Source of the DNA: Cutibacterium equinum
GTDB taxonomy: Bacteria; Actinomycetota; Actinomycetes; Propionibacteriales; Propionibacteriaceae
Direction: 5' to 3'
DNA length: 64,000 nt
Assembly: GCF_028021195.1 (NCBI RefSeq)
Contig: NZ_CP115668.1
Coordinates: forward strand, 1,488,001 to 1,552,000
The notes beneath the pieces are model-generated. The model worked only from the letters and a program-made list of their open reading frames with translations. It had not been told where the DNA came from and did not search any database. Positions within the stretch are counted from its first letter, which is position 1, and every line of letters starts with the position of its first letter. The position numbers and the translations under genes were made by a program. Shown here piece by piece: positions 45,876 through 53,874 of this stretch.

Positions 45876-46199
45876 TCAGGACTCCTTGGTGATGGGATTG
45901 GCGACGTCGACAAGGACGTCGTCGCCGTCGATGGTTACGGGATAGACGGGAAGCGGCTCGGTGGCCGGAAGGCTGCGGGGTTCGCCGGTGCGCAGGTCGA
46001 AGACGGACCCGTGCATGTAGCACTCGAGGCCGCAGTCCTCGACGTCACCGTCCACCATCGGCACCTGAGCGTGGGTGCAGATGGCTCCGATGGCGTGGAC
46101 CTCACCCTCGGTGCGGACCAGGACGATCTCGGTGCCGTCGACATCGAACTCCTGCGGGGAGTCCTCCTCGAGGGCCGAGAGACTGGTGACGACGGACAT
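45876..46199 (-). CDS. Rieske-type non-heme ferredoxin of the SUF operon
   Basis: A 107-residue 2Fe-2S protein with Rieske ligands C41 and H43 (CTH) and C60 and H63 (CYMH). It resembles the ferredoxin subunits of dioxygenases, but its place between sufD and sufC is fixed in many actinobacterial SUF operons, which suggests a role in cluster assembly electron transfer (inference). Its ATG shares one base with the sufD stop. Confidence 0.93.
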   Translation of the reverse strand: MSVVTSLSALEEDSPQEFDVDGTEIVLVRTEGEVHAIGAICTHAQVPMVDGDVEDCGLECYMHGSVFDLRTGEPRSLPATEPLPVYPVTIDGDDVLVDVANPITKES

Positions 46200-47407
46200 C
46201 AGTCCTCCTCCAGCGGGGTGGAGGCGCCCAGGCTTTCGACGAGCTCAGCCTCGATCCGGGCGACGAGCTCCTCGGAGATCTCGGGCACGCCGATCTTGCG
46301 GACGATGTCAGTGAAGAATCCGTGCACTACGAGGCGACGGGCCTCGGCCTCCTCGACACCACGCGACTGCAGGTAGAACAGCTGCTCGGCGTCGAAACGT
46401 CCGGTGGAGGCGGAGTGTCCGGCGCCACGGATGTCGCCGGTCTGGATCTCCAGGTTCGGCACGGCGTCGGCACGGCAGCCCTCGGTGAGGACGAGGTTCT
46501 TGTTGGACTCGTAGGTCTCGATGTCCTTGGCCACCGGGCGGATGAGGACGTCACCGATCCACACCGAGTGCGCGTCCTTGCCCTGCAGGCAGCCGCGGAA
46601 GTCCACGTGGGACTCGGTGCTGGGGGCATTGTGGTCGACGAACAGGCGGTGCTCGATGTGCTGTCCGGCGTCGGCGAAGTATGCGCCGAGCTGGGTCAGG
46701 TTGCCGCCCGGGCCGTTATAGGAGGCCGTCTGGGAAATGCGCACGGCCTTGCCACCGAAGCTGGCCTGAGCGGTGCGGACGGTGGCGTCACGACCGATCT
46801 CGAAGGAGATCTGGGCGCCGTGGATGGCGGTGTCGTCCCACTCCTGGACGAAGACGACGGTCACCTGGGCGCCGTCGCCGATACGGAAGGTCCAATTCTC
46901 ACCGAGGTGAGCCACGCCACGGTGACGCACGATGACGGTGGCCTGAGCATGATTGCCGATCTCGACGACCACGTTCTGGTGGCAGGAGATCGTGTCGGTG
47001 TGACCAGTGATGGTGATCTCGGCCGGGGCCGCGAGTTCGGCCTCGGCCGGGATGACCAGACGGCGGTTGACGGCCTGCGGGTCGGCTGCGGCGAGGGCCG
47101 ACAGACGATCCTGCGGGGTCTCGGCCAGGCCCTTCAGGTCGCTGGTGGCCAGGTCGGTGACGGTGATGCCGTCAGTCCCCTTGACATCGACGTCGATGGC
47201 GCTGGCCTCCTGGCTCGACTCGCCGGCAAGCTCGGAGAGGATCGGGGTGAAGGTCTTGATCGGGGTGAATCGCCAGATCTCCTCACGTCCGGTGGGCATG
47301 GGGTGATCGTCGACGACCCACGACGGGGTGGGATGCAGATGGGATTCGACGTCATTCTCGATGGTGACGTTGTGGCCCTTGTGGGGCGCAGCGGCTGGTG
47401 CGCTCAA
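46199..47407 (-). CDS. sufD: SufD scaffold protein
   Basis: A 402-residue member of the SufBD scaffold. Visible: PTGREEIWRFTPIKTF near the N-terminus, the right-handed beta-helix core, and the C-terminal GAGHSASTGRFDAEQLFYLQSRGVEEAEARRLVVHGFF. The start is TTG at 47407 with GAGAGAC upstream; no ATG or GTG fits between the stop of sufB and the conserved sequence, and the open frame further upstream is antisense-like to sufB. SufD binds SufB and SufC and helps iron loading. Confidence 0.95.
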   Translation of the reverse strand: MSAPAAAPHKGHNVTIENDVESHLHPTPSWVVDDHPMPTGREEIWRFTPIKTFTPILSELAGESSQEASAIDVDVKGTDGITVTDLATSDLKGLAETPQDRLSALAAADPQAVNRRLVIPAEAELAAPAEITITGHTDTISCHQNVVVEIGNHAQATVIVRHRGVAHLGENWTFRIGDGAQVTVVFVQEWDDTAIHGAQISFEIGRDATVRTAQASFGGKAVRISQTASYNGPGGNLTQLGAYFADAGQHIEHRLFVDHNAPSTESHVDFRGCLQGKDAHSVWIGDVLIRPVAKDIETYESNKNLVLTEGCRADAVPNLEIQTGDIRGAGHSASTGRFDAEQLFYLQSRGVEEAEARRLVVHGFFTDIVRKIGVPEISEELVARIEAELVESLGASTPLEED

Positions 47408-47457
47408 CGCGGTGTCTCTCTTTCTGGAAAAGTGTGGTTCGTCGGGGCAGGGTCGGA

Positions 47458-48906
47458 TCAGCCGACCGCACCCTCCATCTGCAGCTCGATGAGCCGGTTG
47501 AGCTCCAGGGCGTACTCCATCGGCAGCTCCTTGGCGATCGGCTCGATGAATCCGCGCACGATCATGGCCATGGCCTCTTCCTCGGTGAGACCACGCTGCA
47601 TGAGGTAGAACAGCTGGTCCTCGCTGACCTTGGAGACGGTGGCCTCGTGGGCCATGGACACCTCGTCGGTACGGATGTCGTTGTAGGGGTAGGTATCCGA
47701 GCGGGAGATGTCGTCGACCAGCAGGGCGTCGCAGCGCACTGCCGAGGAGGAGTGGTGAGCATCCTTGCCGACGGCGACGAGGCCGCGGTAGGCAGAGCGT
47801 CCGCCACCCTGGGAGATCGACTTGGAGACGATCGTCGAGGAGGTGTACGGGGCGTTGTGGACCATCTTGGCGCCAGTGTCCTGATGCTGACCCTCGGCCG
47901 CGAAAGCCACCGAGAGAGCCTCGCCCTTGGCATGTGGACCCATGAGGTAGCAGGCCGGGTACTTCATGTTGGCCTTGGAACCGATGTTGCCGTCGATCCA
48001 CTCCATCGTGCCGCCCTCCTCGACGTAGGCACGCTGGGTGACGAGGTTGTACACGTTGTTCGACCAGTTCTGGATGGTCGTGTAACGGCAACGAGCGTTC
48101 TTCTTGACGATGATCTCGACGACGGCGGCATGTAGGGAGTCCGACTTGTAGATCGGGGCGGTGCAGCCCTCGACGTAGTGCACGTAGGCACCCTCGTCGA
48201 CGATGATCAGGGTCCGCTCGAACTGGCCGAGGTTTTCGGTGTTCATGCGGAAGTAGGCCTGCAGCGGGATGGTGCAGTGGACGCCCTTGGGGACGTAGAT
48301 GAAGGAACCACCGGACCACACCGCCGAGTTCAGCGCGGAGAACTTGTTGTCACCGAGCGGGACTGCGCTGGCGAAGTGCTCGCGGAAGAGCTCCGGCTCC
48401 TCCTTGAGGGCGGTGTCGGTGTCGAGGAAGATGACTCCCTGCTTGCCGAGCTCCTCGTTGATCTTGTGGTAGACGACCTCGGACTCGTACTGGGCGGCCA
48501 CGCCGGCGACCAGACGATCCTTCTCGGCCTCTGGGATGCCAAGGCGGTCGTAGGTGTTCTTGATGTCGGCCGGCAGGTCCTCCCAGGACTGGGCCTGACG
48601 TTCCTGGGCACGCACGAAGTACTTGATCTGGTCGAAGTCGATCGTGCTGATGTCGACACCCCAGGTCGGCATCGGCTTACGTTCGAAGAGTTTGAGGGCT
48701 TTGAGACGCATGTCGAGCATCCACTGCGGCTCATGCTTCATGGCCGAGATACCGCGCACGACATCCTCGGACAACCCGCGCTGGGAGGCTGCTGCGTAGG
48801 CGTCCGAATCGTGCCAGCCGTATTTGTAGCCGCTAAGGGCAGCCAGGTGTTCGTCCTGGCTGGCCCCGGTGCCCGGGAGGGTTGTGGGGGTGTCAACCTG
48901 GGTCAT
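47458..48906 (-). CDS. sufB: SufB Fe-S cluster scaffold
   Basis: A 482-residue scaffold on which Fe-S clusters are built. Conserved segments include [66 protein letters not shown] and the C-terminal [30 protein letters not shown]. The length fits the family (about 470-490). No intein is present, unlike mycobacterial SufB. ATG 48906 overlaps the sufR stop as ATGA. Confidence 0.98.
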   Translation of the reverse strand: MTQVDTPTTLPGTGASQDEHLAALSGYKYGWHDSDAYAAASQRGLSEDVVRGISAMKHEPQWMLDMRLKALKLFERKPMPTWGVDISTIDFDQIKYFVRAQERQAQSWEDLPADIKNTYDRLGIPEAEKDRLVAGVAAQYESEVVYHKINEELGKQGVIFLDTDTALKEEPELFREHFASAVPLGDNKFSALNSAVWSGGSFIYVPKGVHCTIPLQAYFRMNTENLGQFERTLIIVDEGAYVHYVEGCTAPIYKSDSLHAAVVEIIVKKNARCRYTTIQNWSNNVYNLVTQRAYVEEGGTMEWIDGNIGSKANMKYPACYLMGPHAKGEALSVAFAAEGQHQDTGAKMVHNAPYTSSTIVSKSISQGGGRSAYRGLVAVGKDAHHSSSAVRCDALLVDDISRSDTYPYNDIRTDEVSMAHEATVSKVSEDQLFYLMQRGLTEEEAMAMIVRGFIEPIAKELPMEYALELNRLIELQMEGAVG

Positions 48907-49667
48907 GAATGATCCTTTCGGATGGATGGACGCTTGGATGGCTCGGAAAGTGCTCGGCGGGTGATCTCGACGTCAACGGGAACGTGGGTGGTGCACACCC
49001 CGTCACCGTGGGCGATCGTCGCCAACCGCTGGACGTGCGACCCGAGGAGTTCGGAGAACAGCTGGGTCTCGACCTCGCACAACTGTGGGAAGACCTTGGC
49101 CACCTCGGCGACCGGGCAATTGTGTTGGCAGATCTGCTGCCCGGCACCCGCTGGCTGGATGGTGGCCACATATCCGTCTGCTGACAGGGCCTCGGCCAGC
49201 AACTGGGCCGGGACTTCGTCGGGACGCTCCTCCCGCAGGGTGCGGTAGCGCGACTCAATGTCGTCGACTCGAGCCTTGGCCACCGCGTCGAGGGCCGACG
49301 GTCCTGCGGCGTCGGCGAGTTGCCGAAGGGCCGAGATCGCCAGGTCGTCGTATGCGGTGTAGTAATCGGCCCGCCCGTGGTCGGTGAGGAAGAAGACACG
49401 GGAGGGACGACCCCTGCCGCGGGCCCCGAAAACCCTCTTCTCACGGGAGTCAACAAGTCCCTCGTCGACGAGGGAACTGAGATGACGGCGGACTGCCGCC
49501 GCTGTCAGTCCAAGACGATCGCCCAGCTCGCTGGCCGTCGACGGGCCATTGTGCAGGATGGACGACATCACACGATCTCTCGTGGAGTTATCCACGCTCC
49601 CCTGCTTGTGCTCGCCGACGACGTCGCGACCTGTGGCGGCCACATCGATGTCGGTCGAATTTTTCAC
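48903..49667 (-). CDS. sufR: SufR-type Fe-S cluster transcriptional regulator
   Basis: A 254-residue winged-helix repressor heading the SUF operon. The HTH lies at about 28-80 ([32 protein letters not shown]) and is followed by a wing with [12 protein letters not shown]. The cluster ligands are likely C180, C184 and C197 ([19 protein letters not shown]) with C225 near. Such regulators repress suf when their cluster is loaded. GTG start at 49667; internal starts near residue 25-34 are possible. A 15-bp dyad sits 10 bases upstream. Confidence 0.93.
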   Translation of the reverse strand: MKNSTDIDVAATGRDVVGEHKQGSVDNSTRDRVMSSILHNGPSTASELGDRLGLTAAAVRRHLSSLVDEGLVDSREKRVFGARGRGRPSRVFFLTDHGRADYYTAYDDLAISALRQLADAAGPSALDAVAKARVDDIESRYRTLREERPDEVPAQLLAEALSADGYVATIQPAGAGQQICQHNCPVAEVAKVFPQLCEVETQLFSELLGSHVQRLATIAHGDGVCTTHVPVDVEITRRALSEPSKRPSIRKDHS

Positions 49668-49676
49668 AACTCCATT

Positions 49677-49691
49677 GTTGCTTAAAGCAAC
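49677..49691 (-). promoter_or_regulatory. Candidate SufR operator
   Basis: GTTGCTT (49677-49683), one central base, AAGCAAC (49685-49691): a perfect 7+1+7 dyad immediately before the sufR start. Position and symmetry fit autoregulation. Outer half-sites CAAC/GTTG resemble those reported for cyanobacterial SufR, though the spacing differs. Not proven. Confidence 0.6.
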
Positions 49692-49842
49692 CCTGATGCA
49701 AGTTAGGCGACCCTACGTAGGCACCAGCTCCGCGACGAACGTCCGGCGCGACCGACCGGGGACGGCACGATTGAGTCCGACACCACACGCGGCCCAGCTC
49801 CGTTGACGCGGGACTGGGACACGAGCACGACTGACGAGCAGA

Positions 49843-50158
49843 TCACTGCTCGTCGTGATAGGAACACACGACCAACCGATGCTGAAGGATACTGCCATCC
49901 TCGAGGAATAGGTACACGGCACCGTGAGGGACGTCACAGCTGGACACCGTCGGGACGGGGACGTCAGCCATGATGGGGTCTTTCTTCATCGAGTCGACGT
50001 CAGCCTGAGTGATGGTGTCAAACTGCATGACCTCGCCGTCATCGTCTCGCCCCGCTGACCGCCACACCCTGACAAGCCGACGACCCCAAACCGCCAAGGC
50101 TCACATCAAGGCCACCCTTCTGACCAGTTCACCGACCCCTTCCACGCACGAACACCGC
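49843..50158 (-). pseudogene. Decayed paralogue of the lipoprotein at 51160-51618
   Basis: The open part (49843-50097) encodes ADVDSMKKDPIMADVPVPTVSSC...VYLFLEDGSILQHRLVVC, which aligns with ADMREIRKSGILGDTPVPTDADC...VYILTDDGQVWWHRIVEC of the intact protein. Upstream in the same frame a TGA (about 50103) interrupts a stretch ELVRRVALM that matches ELTTSNVAH of the paralogue; the signal-peptide end is gone, replaced by the neighbouring gene ending at 50159. An alternative is that a short cytoplasmic form starts at the internal ATG, but it would have no ribosome site. Confidence 0.6.
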
Positions 50159-50752
50159 TCAGCGGGTCACATTTTCATTCACGATATTGTTTCCCACATA
50201 GACCACAGGGACGACGACATGTGAGCCAGCCGCCGAATCAGATGGAATACTCACCTGTTTCAGACCACCTGTCGCCGCGCTTGTCTCGACCAGAACCCTT
50301 CCCCTTTCAGGATCAGACGCAGTGGACATGTTTGGCGACGAATCCTTCCGCATAACCTCATCTTGAGCTGCTTCCAGATCCAATGACGAGAACGGAACCT
50401 CAACAAAATAAATAGGAACAGTGGGGTACTTTCGTTTAACCGGATCAGCCAATGAAATAGTCGAAGAATCCTTGATGTAGACCCTCAAACCGGAATAGTC
50501 ACGACAAAACTCGACCCCGCCCCACACATCGCGATGCTCACTAAAAATACTCGCCAATTCATCACCAGCGTTATTGACTTCCCTGGAAGACGAACCATCC
50601 CAGGAAGCATCCCCATTCTCAGACCGAGGACTCTCACAGATGACAGGAGCCAGCTCCTCCTTTTCTGGCAAAGCTTGGGATACCCCCGCCTGAAGAGCAC
50701 CACAGCAGAGAACTCCACCTAGCGCCAAGGCCAACGATGAATTCTTTTTCAT
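50159..50752 (-). CDS. Secreted protein of unknown function
   Basis: A 197-residue exported protein: signal peptide 1-27 (KKNSSLALALGGVLCCGALQAGVSQA). The mature part has a segment EHRDVWGGVEFCRDYSGLRVYIKDSS, followed by VPIYFVEVPFSSLDLEAAQDEVM, a pattern faintly like the pro-regions or lid domains of actinobacterial secreted peptidases, but I cannot assign a family. Two cysteines (in VICES and EFCRD) may form a disulfide. ATG 50752 with AGGTGG upstream; the open frame runs further upstream through noncoding AT-rich DNA. Base composition is lower in GC than neighbours, suggesting acquisition. Confidence 0.65.
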   Translation of the reverse strand: MKKNSSLALALGGVLCCGALQAGVSQALPEKEELAPVICESPRSENGDASWDGSSSREVNNAGDELASIFSEHRDVWGGVEFCRDYSGLRVYIKDSSTISLADPVKRKYPTVPIYFVEVPFSSLDLEAAQDEVMRKDSSPNMSTASDPERGRVLVETSAATGGLKQVSIPSDSAAGSHVVVPVVYVGNNIVNENVTR

Positions 50753-50786
50753 GGCCGCCACCTGTCCTATCGTTCGCAAGGCAACC

Positions 50787-50815
50787 GAAATAGTTGTTAT
50801 ATTCGCGTGTATCAA
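50787..50815 (-). promoter_or_regulatory. Promoter of the secreted unknown protein
   Basis: On the minus strand TTGATA (50815-50810), 17-base spacer, TATTTC (50792-50787), about 35 bases before the ATG at 50752. A second -10-like TACAAT lies further upstream. Confidence 0.5.
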
Positions 50816-50962
50816 TGAGAAGCCTCGCTGCGTCCCGTTTATATTGTAGCACTTGAACACACCAACCAAGACCGCGACGAGACTCGCATAAAGTCCCCGG
50901 GTAGCCAGGGGCCATGCCTCAAACACTTTTCCCCGTGAAGTGAGTGTCGGCCACGATGGGGT

Positions 50963-51160
50963 GTGAGCACCAAGAAGTATGCCCGGGCCTACCAGGCCGC
51001 TTCGAAGAAGGACAAGGGCCGGATCTGGGATCAGGTCGTGGAGGTGACCAGCTGGAACCGTGGCCCAGCCAGACAGCAGTTGAAGGCCCGTCTGTGCCAG
51101 GTCCCAGGCCGTGCCAGCGCCACGGTCGCGGTCATCGACCGACACCACACCAAGGCCTGT
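50963..51160 (+). pseudogene. N-terminal fragment of an IS transposase
   Basis: From GTG 50963 the frame reads STKKYARAYQAASKKDKG, WDQVVEVTSWNR, ARQQLKARL and GRASATVAVIDR, which fits the N-terminal part of integrase/transposase proteins common in Propionibacteriaceae, as I recall them. After about 66 codons the similarity stops where the convergent lipoprotein gene ends (51160). No catalytic DDE part and no terminal repeats are visible, so this is a scar of a former insertion. Confidence 0.55.
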
Positions 51161-51618
51161 CAGCTCAGGTTCTCCCCGCACTCCACGATCCGATGCCACC
51201 ACACCTGTCCATCGTCAGTCAGTATGTACACCTTGCCTGGCGCGACGTGGCAGTCCGCGTCAGTGGGAACGGGTGTGTCGCCCAGGATTCCGGACTTGCG
51301 GATCTCACGCATATCGGCGTCACTGTAAGGGCCTTGTGGCACGACTTCCTCCGCTTGACCTGACGGTGTTACCCAGCACACCCAGGCTTTGTGTCCCTTG
51401 ATGTGGGCAACATTGGATGTGGTCAGTTCTTGAGCGCGGTCAAGCTGACCCCGGTCTCGGCACATAGCCAGTGCCGCTGATGATGTGGTCGCGACCGGTG
51501 ATGAGGCCGGGTCGTCGGGCTTCGGGGTCGAGGTGCACGCCGTAGCCATCCCTACGATCACGACGATAGCACCCCACCATGCCGAGCTTCTCTTTACCAT
51601 CCGACTGAGCTTTTCCAT
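51160..51618 (-). CDS. Small lipoprotein of a local paralogous family
   Basis: A 152-residue predicted lipoprotein: basic N-terminus, hydrophobic stretch and lipobox ATAC (cysteine about residue 25), then a Pro/Ser/Thr linker and a C-terminal domain of about 100 residues with cysteines in MCRDRG, WVCWV, DADCHV and RIVECG. The C-terminal half occurs again, decayed, at 49843-50158. Function unknown; small secreted Cys-paired domains of this kind may be inhibitors or binding proteins. ATG 51618 with GTGGAG seven bases upstream; it overlaps the end of the DUF2938 gene by 25 bases. Confidence 0.75.
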   Translation of the reverse strand: MEKLSRMVKRSSAWWGAIVVIVGMATACTSTPKPDDPASSPVATTSSAALAMCRDRGQLDRAQELTTSNVAHIKGHKAWVCWVTPSGQAEEVVPQGPYSDADMREIRKSGILGDTPVPTDADCHVAPGKVYILTDDGQVWWHRIVECGENLS

Positions 51619-52175
51619 GCGCGAACTCCACTCAATTGCGTGGCGTAGTGGGTGCATCGTTTTTGTGTCCCCGGCTTCCACCACGAGTAACCTCTAACCA
51701 GGCCTGCATAGACCATCTTTCCGGACCCATTGTTATAATACATTTCGTGAACTGCGATCCTGCATGGATTGGCCAGTGAAGCGGCCACGCCCATCCCGAA
51801 ACAGGGCTGCATGAGCAGACAGGGCGCCGCCGCGGCGCCGAGCCCCCATGCCACCGCGGGAACGAAACGCGGTCGTTTCAGCCAGTCAGGATCGGCGACA
51901 GCCAGCGCTAGGGCGAAGCCAGTCCCGATGGCGTAATGAGCCGCCCAACCCAGAGCCTTCTCGTACGGGACGGGCTCGGCCGCCATGATCGGGTCGTGCT
52001 GGAAGACACCTTCAGGCATGTGCCCGAGCCACCGACCAACCAGGGCGTAGTCCAATGACCTGGTGCCACGCGTACGGCGAAGCACCTCTGCTACTGCGTC
52101 CATTACCAGGGTTGCCCCCACCCCGACCACAGCAGCTTGGACAAGTTCTCCGACACCAATACGCATGACCTGCAT
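51594..52175 (-). CDS. DUF2938 membrane protein
   Basis: A 193-residue protein of the DUF2938 family: VGATLVMDAVAEVL, LVGRWLGHMPEGVFQHDPI, GWAAHYAIGTGFALALAV and MQPCFGMGVAAS are conserved, with four hydrophobic segments. The usual ending (a His in the last membrane helix, then stop) is here followed by about 30 extra polar residues (GYSWWKPGTQKR...), which suggests a frameshift or new stop near the C-terminus. Start uncertain: ATG 52175 or 52166. Function unknown. Confidence 0.78.
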   Translation of the reverse strand: MQVMRIGVGELVQAAVVGVGATLVMDAVAEVLRRTRGTRSLDYALVGRWLGHMPEGVFQHDPIMAAEPVPYEKALGWAAHYAIGTGFALALAVADPDWLKRPRFVPAVAWGLGAAAAPCLLMQPCFGMGVAASLANPCRIAVHEMYYNNGSGKMVYAGLVRGYSWWKPGTQKRCTHYATQLSGVRAWKSSVGW

Positions 52176-52379
52176 CTCTCGTAGACAGGTACCCATCACC
52201 GCGCACCCATCAAGGTCCTGGCAACTGTTCTTGCTGATTCAGCAAAGCCCAATCAACGTCTCCGGCCAGTACAGCTAGGTCGTGATCGTGACTTCAGGTG
52301 ACCTCCACCTCCGCGTGCGACAGTCGAGGACCTTGTAGCGCCCATTGACCGTCTCAGCCAAGACATCCTCAAGCCCCTC

Positions 52380-52408
52380 TTGACTCCGATGAAAGTCTTT
52401 GCAAGACT
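52380..52408 (+). promoter_or_regulatory. Candidate promoter of the maltose-type operon
   Basis: TTGACT (52380-52385), 17-base spacer, AAGACT (52403-52408). The -10 is weak, but the positions agree with overlapping operator dyads. Confidence 0.45.
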
Positions 52409-52424
52409 CACCATTGCTTGCAAG
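52394..52424 (+). promoter_or_regulatory. Candidate LacI-family operators
   Basis: A 15-bp dyad AGTCTT-TGC-AAGACT (52394-52408) covers the candidate -10, and a second palindrome CTTGCAAG lies at 52417-52424. Both share TTGCAAG. The LacI gene at 56412 ends the same operon and is the obvious candidate binder. Confidence 0.5.
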
Positions 52425-52504
52425 AGGACAGCAAAGCCCCGCCTCCCATCGCAAGTTTCCCGCTCGACGACGAGCGTCGAGCAGCCTCGAAAGGTGTGAC
52501 CCCC

Positions 52505-53770
52505 ATGTCAGACATCACCCGTCGCTCAGTACTCGCAGGAAGCATCGGTGCGGCTGCCGTCGGCATCCTGTCCGCATGTGGCGGCGAGGATTCCCCCTCG
52601 TCATCGACCTCTTCAGCCTCCGGTGCCGCATCCTCGCCAGCCGAAGCCGCTGGCTCGATTCTCGTGTGGACCGATTCCAACCGTGAGCCCGTCCTACGCA
52701 AGGTCGCCGAACAGTTCAAGAAGGACACCGGCGTTACCGTCAAGCTCGCCGTCAAGGACTTCGCCAAGATCCCTGACGACTTCATCACCCAGGTCCCCAC
52801 CGGCAAGGGACCCGACGCCGCCATCACCGCCCACGACGCCACCGGACGCATGGTCCACAACGGCGTCGTCGCCCCGCTGGAACTGGGTGACACCTCTGCC
52901 TACCAAGATGTCGCCATTCAAGCCTTCACCGTCGAGGGCAAGATCTACGGCGTCCCATACGCCACCGAGAACATTGCTCTGGTTCGTAACACCAAGCTCG
53001 TCAAGGAGGCCCCGAAGACCTTCGACGAGATGATCGAGATGGGCAAGAAGTCCGGCGCGAAGCACCCCTTCCTTGTTGGCCTTGATCCCAAGCAGTCCGA
53101 TCCGTACCACCTGTACCCATTCCAGGCATCCTTCGACGCCCCAGTCTTTGAACTCAAGGACAACGGCTTCAACTCCAGCAAGGTTGCCATGGGCGGGGCC
53201 AACGGCGAGAAGTTCGCCGCCTGGATGGCCGCCCAGGGCAAGGCCAAGAACCTCAACCTCAATATCTCCCAGGACATCTCCAAGGACCTGTTCAGCAAGG
53301 GCGAAGCCGCTTTCATCCTCACCGGCCCATGGAGCCTCGACGCCTTCAAGAAGGCTGGCATCAGCTACGAGATCAGTGAGATTCCATCGGCCGGCGGCCA
53401 GCCCGCAACGCCGTTCGTCGGCGTCCAGGGATTCTGGATGAGCGCCAAGACCAAGAACCCGATCGCCACCCAGAAGTTCCTCGTCGAATACCTCGGCAAC
53501 GAGAACGTCCAGACCGAGCTATTCAAGGTCGGCAACCGTGCTCCCGCGAACAAGAAGGCCTTTGAGACTGCCAAGTCTGACAAGGACGTCGCCGCATTCG
53601 GCGCCGTCGGCGAAAAGTCCGTCCCGATGCCGAACATCCCCGCCATGGGCTCGGTGTGGGCCGACTGGGGCGTGGCCGAGGCCCAGATCATCAGCGGCAA
53701 GGCCTCTAATCCCAAGGCCACCTGGGACAAGGCCGTACAGTCCATCAACGACAAGATCAAGAAGGGCTGA
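52505..53770 (+). CDS. Maltose/maltodextrin-type ABC transporter substrate-binding lipoprotein
   Basis: A 421-residue lipoprotein; Arg-Arg signal peptide (MSDITRRSVLAGS) with lipobox LSAC (C25). The mature part matches MalE/GanB binding proteins: ILVWTDSNREPVLRKVAEQF, GKGPDAAITAHDATGRM, KIYGVPYATENIALVRN, GEAAFILTGPWSLDAFKKAGI. It captures a sugar, probably maltose, maltodextrin or another alpha/beta-glucoside or galactoside oligosaccharide. The ATG is chosen for the signal peptide. A hairpin follows the gene, probably lowering expression of the permeases relative to it. Confidence 0.92.
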   Translation: MSDITRRSVLAGSIGAAAVGILSACGGEDSPSSSTSSASGAASSPAEAAGSILVWTDSNREPVLRKVAEQFKKDTGVTVKLAVKDFAKIPDDFITQVPTGKGPDAAITAHDATGRMVHNGVVAPLELGDTSAYQDVAIQAFTVEGKIYGVPYATENIALVRNTKLVKEAPKTFDEMIEMGKKSGAKHPFLVGLDPKQSDPYHLYPFQASFDAPVFELKDNGFNSSKVAMGGANGEKFAAWMAAQGKAKNLNLNISQDISKDLFSKGEAAFILTGPWSLDAFKKAGISYEISEIPSAGGQPATPFVGVQGFWMSAKTKNPIATQKFLVEYLGNENVQTELFKVGNRAPANKKAFETAKSDKDVAAFGAVGEKSVPMPNIPAMGSVWADWGVAEAQIISGKASNPKATWDKAVQSINDKIKKG

Positions 53771-53787
53771 TTGTCGCTTCCGTGGAC

Positions 53788-53811
53788 GGGGCGCACTATG
53801 TCGTGCGCCCC
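53788..53811 (+). terminator. Intra-operon hairpin after the binding-protein gene
   Basis: GGGGCGCAC (53788-53796), loop TATGTC, GTGCGCCCC (53803-53811): 9-bp perfect stem 18 bases after the stop. Confidence 0.65.
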
Positions 53812-53819
53812 ACCTCCCC

Positions 53820-53837
53820 AACGCATATAACTGCGTT
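53820..53837 (+). terminator. Second small hairpin with T-run before malF
   Basis: AACGCA (53820-53825), loop TATAAC, TGCGTT (53832-53837), followed by TTCTC. A weak intrinsic terminator, in tandem with the one at 53788. Confidence 0.5.
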
Positions 53838-53874
53838 TTCTCACATGACCTGCTGAACCGGAGAACCCCACATC

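Larger units (their letters stand above)
52176..52504. other. Intergenic region with sugar-operon control sites
   Basis: The left 200 bases show no gene. The right part holds a candidate promoter and LacI-type operators of the sugar importer operon. Confidence 0.6.

Noticed and set aside
45210-48135. Several plus-strand open frames over sufB, sufD and sufC
   Set aside because: All lie antisense to well-conserved SUF genes.
46199-48319. A 706-residue fusion upstream of sufD
   Set aside because: The extra 5' part overlaps sufB in another frame; sufD conserved sequence begins only after the TTG at 47407.
49804-49815. Third copy of the pyrH/rpsB leader motif
   Set aside because: TGACGCGGGACT matches only the left half; no matching right arm, so no hairpin.
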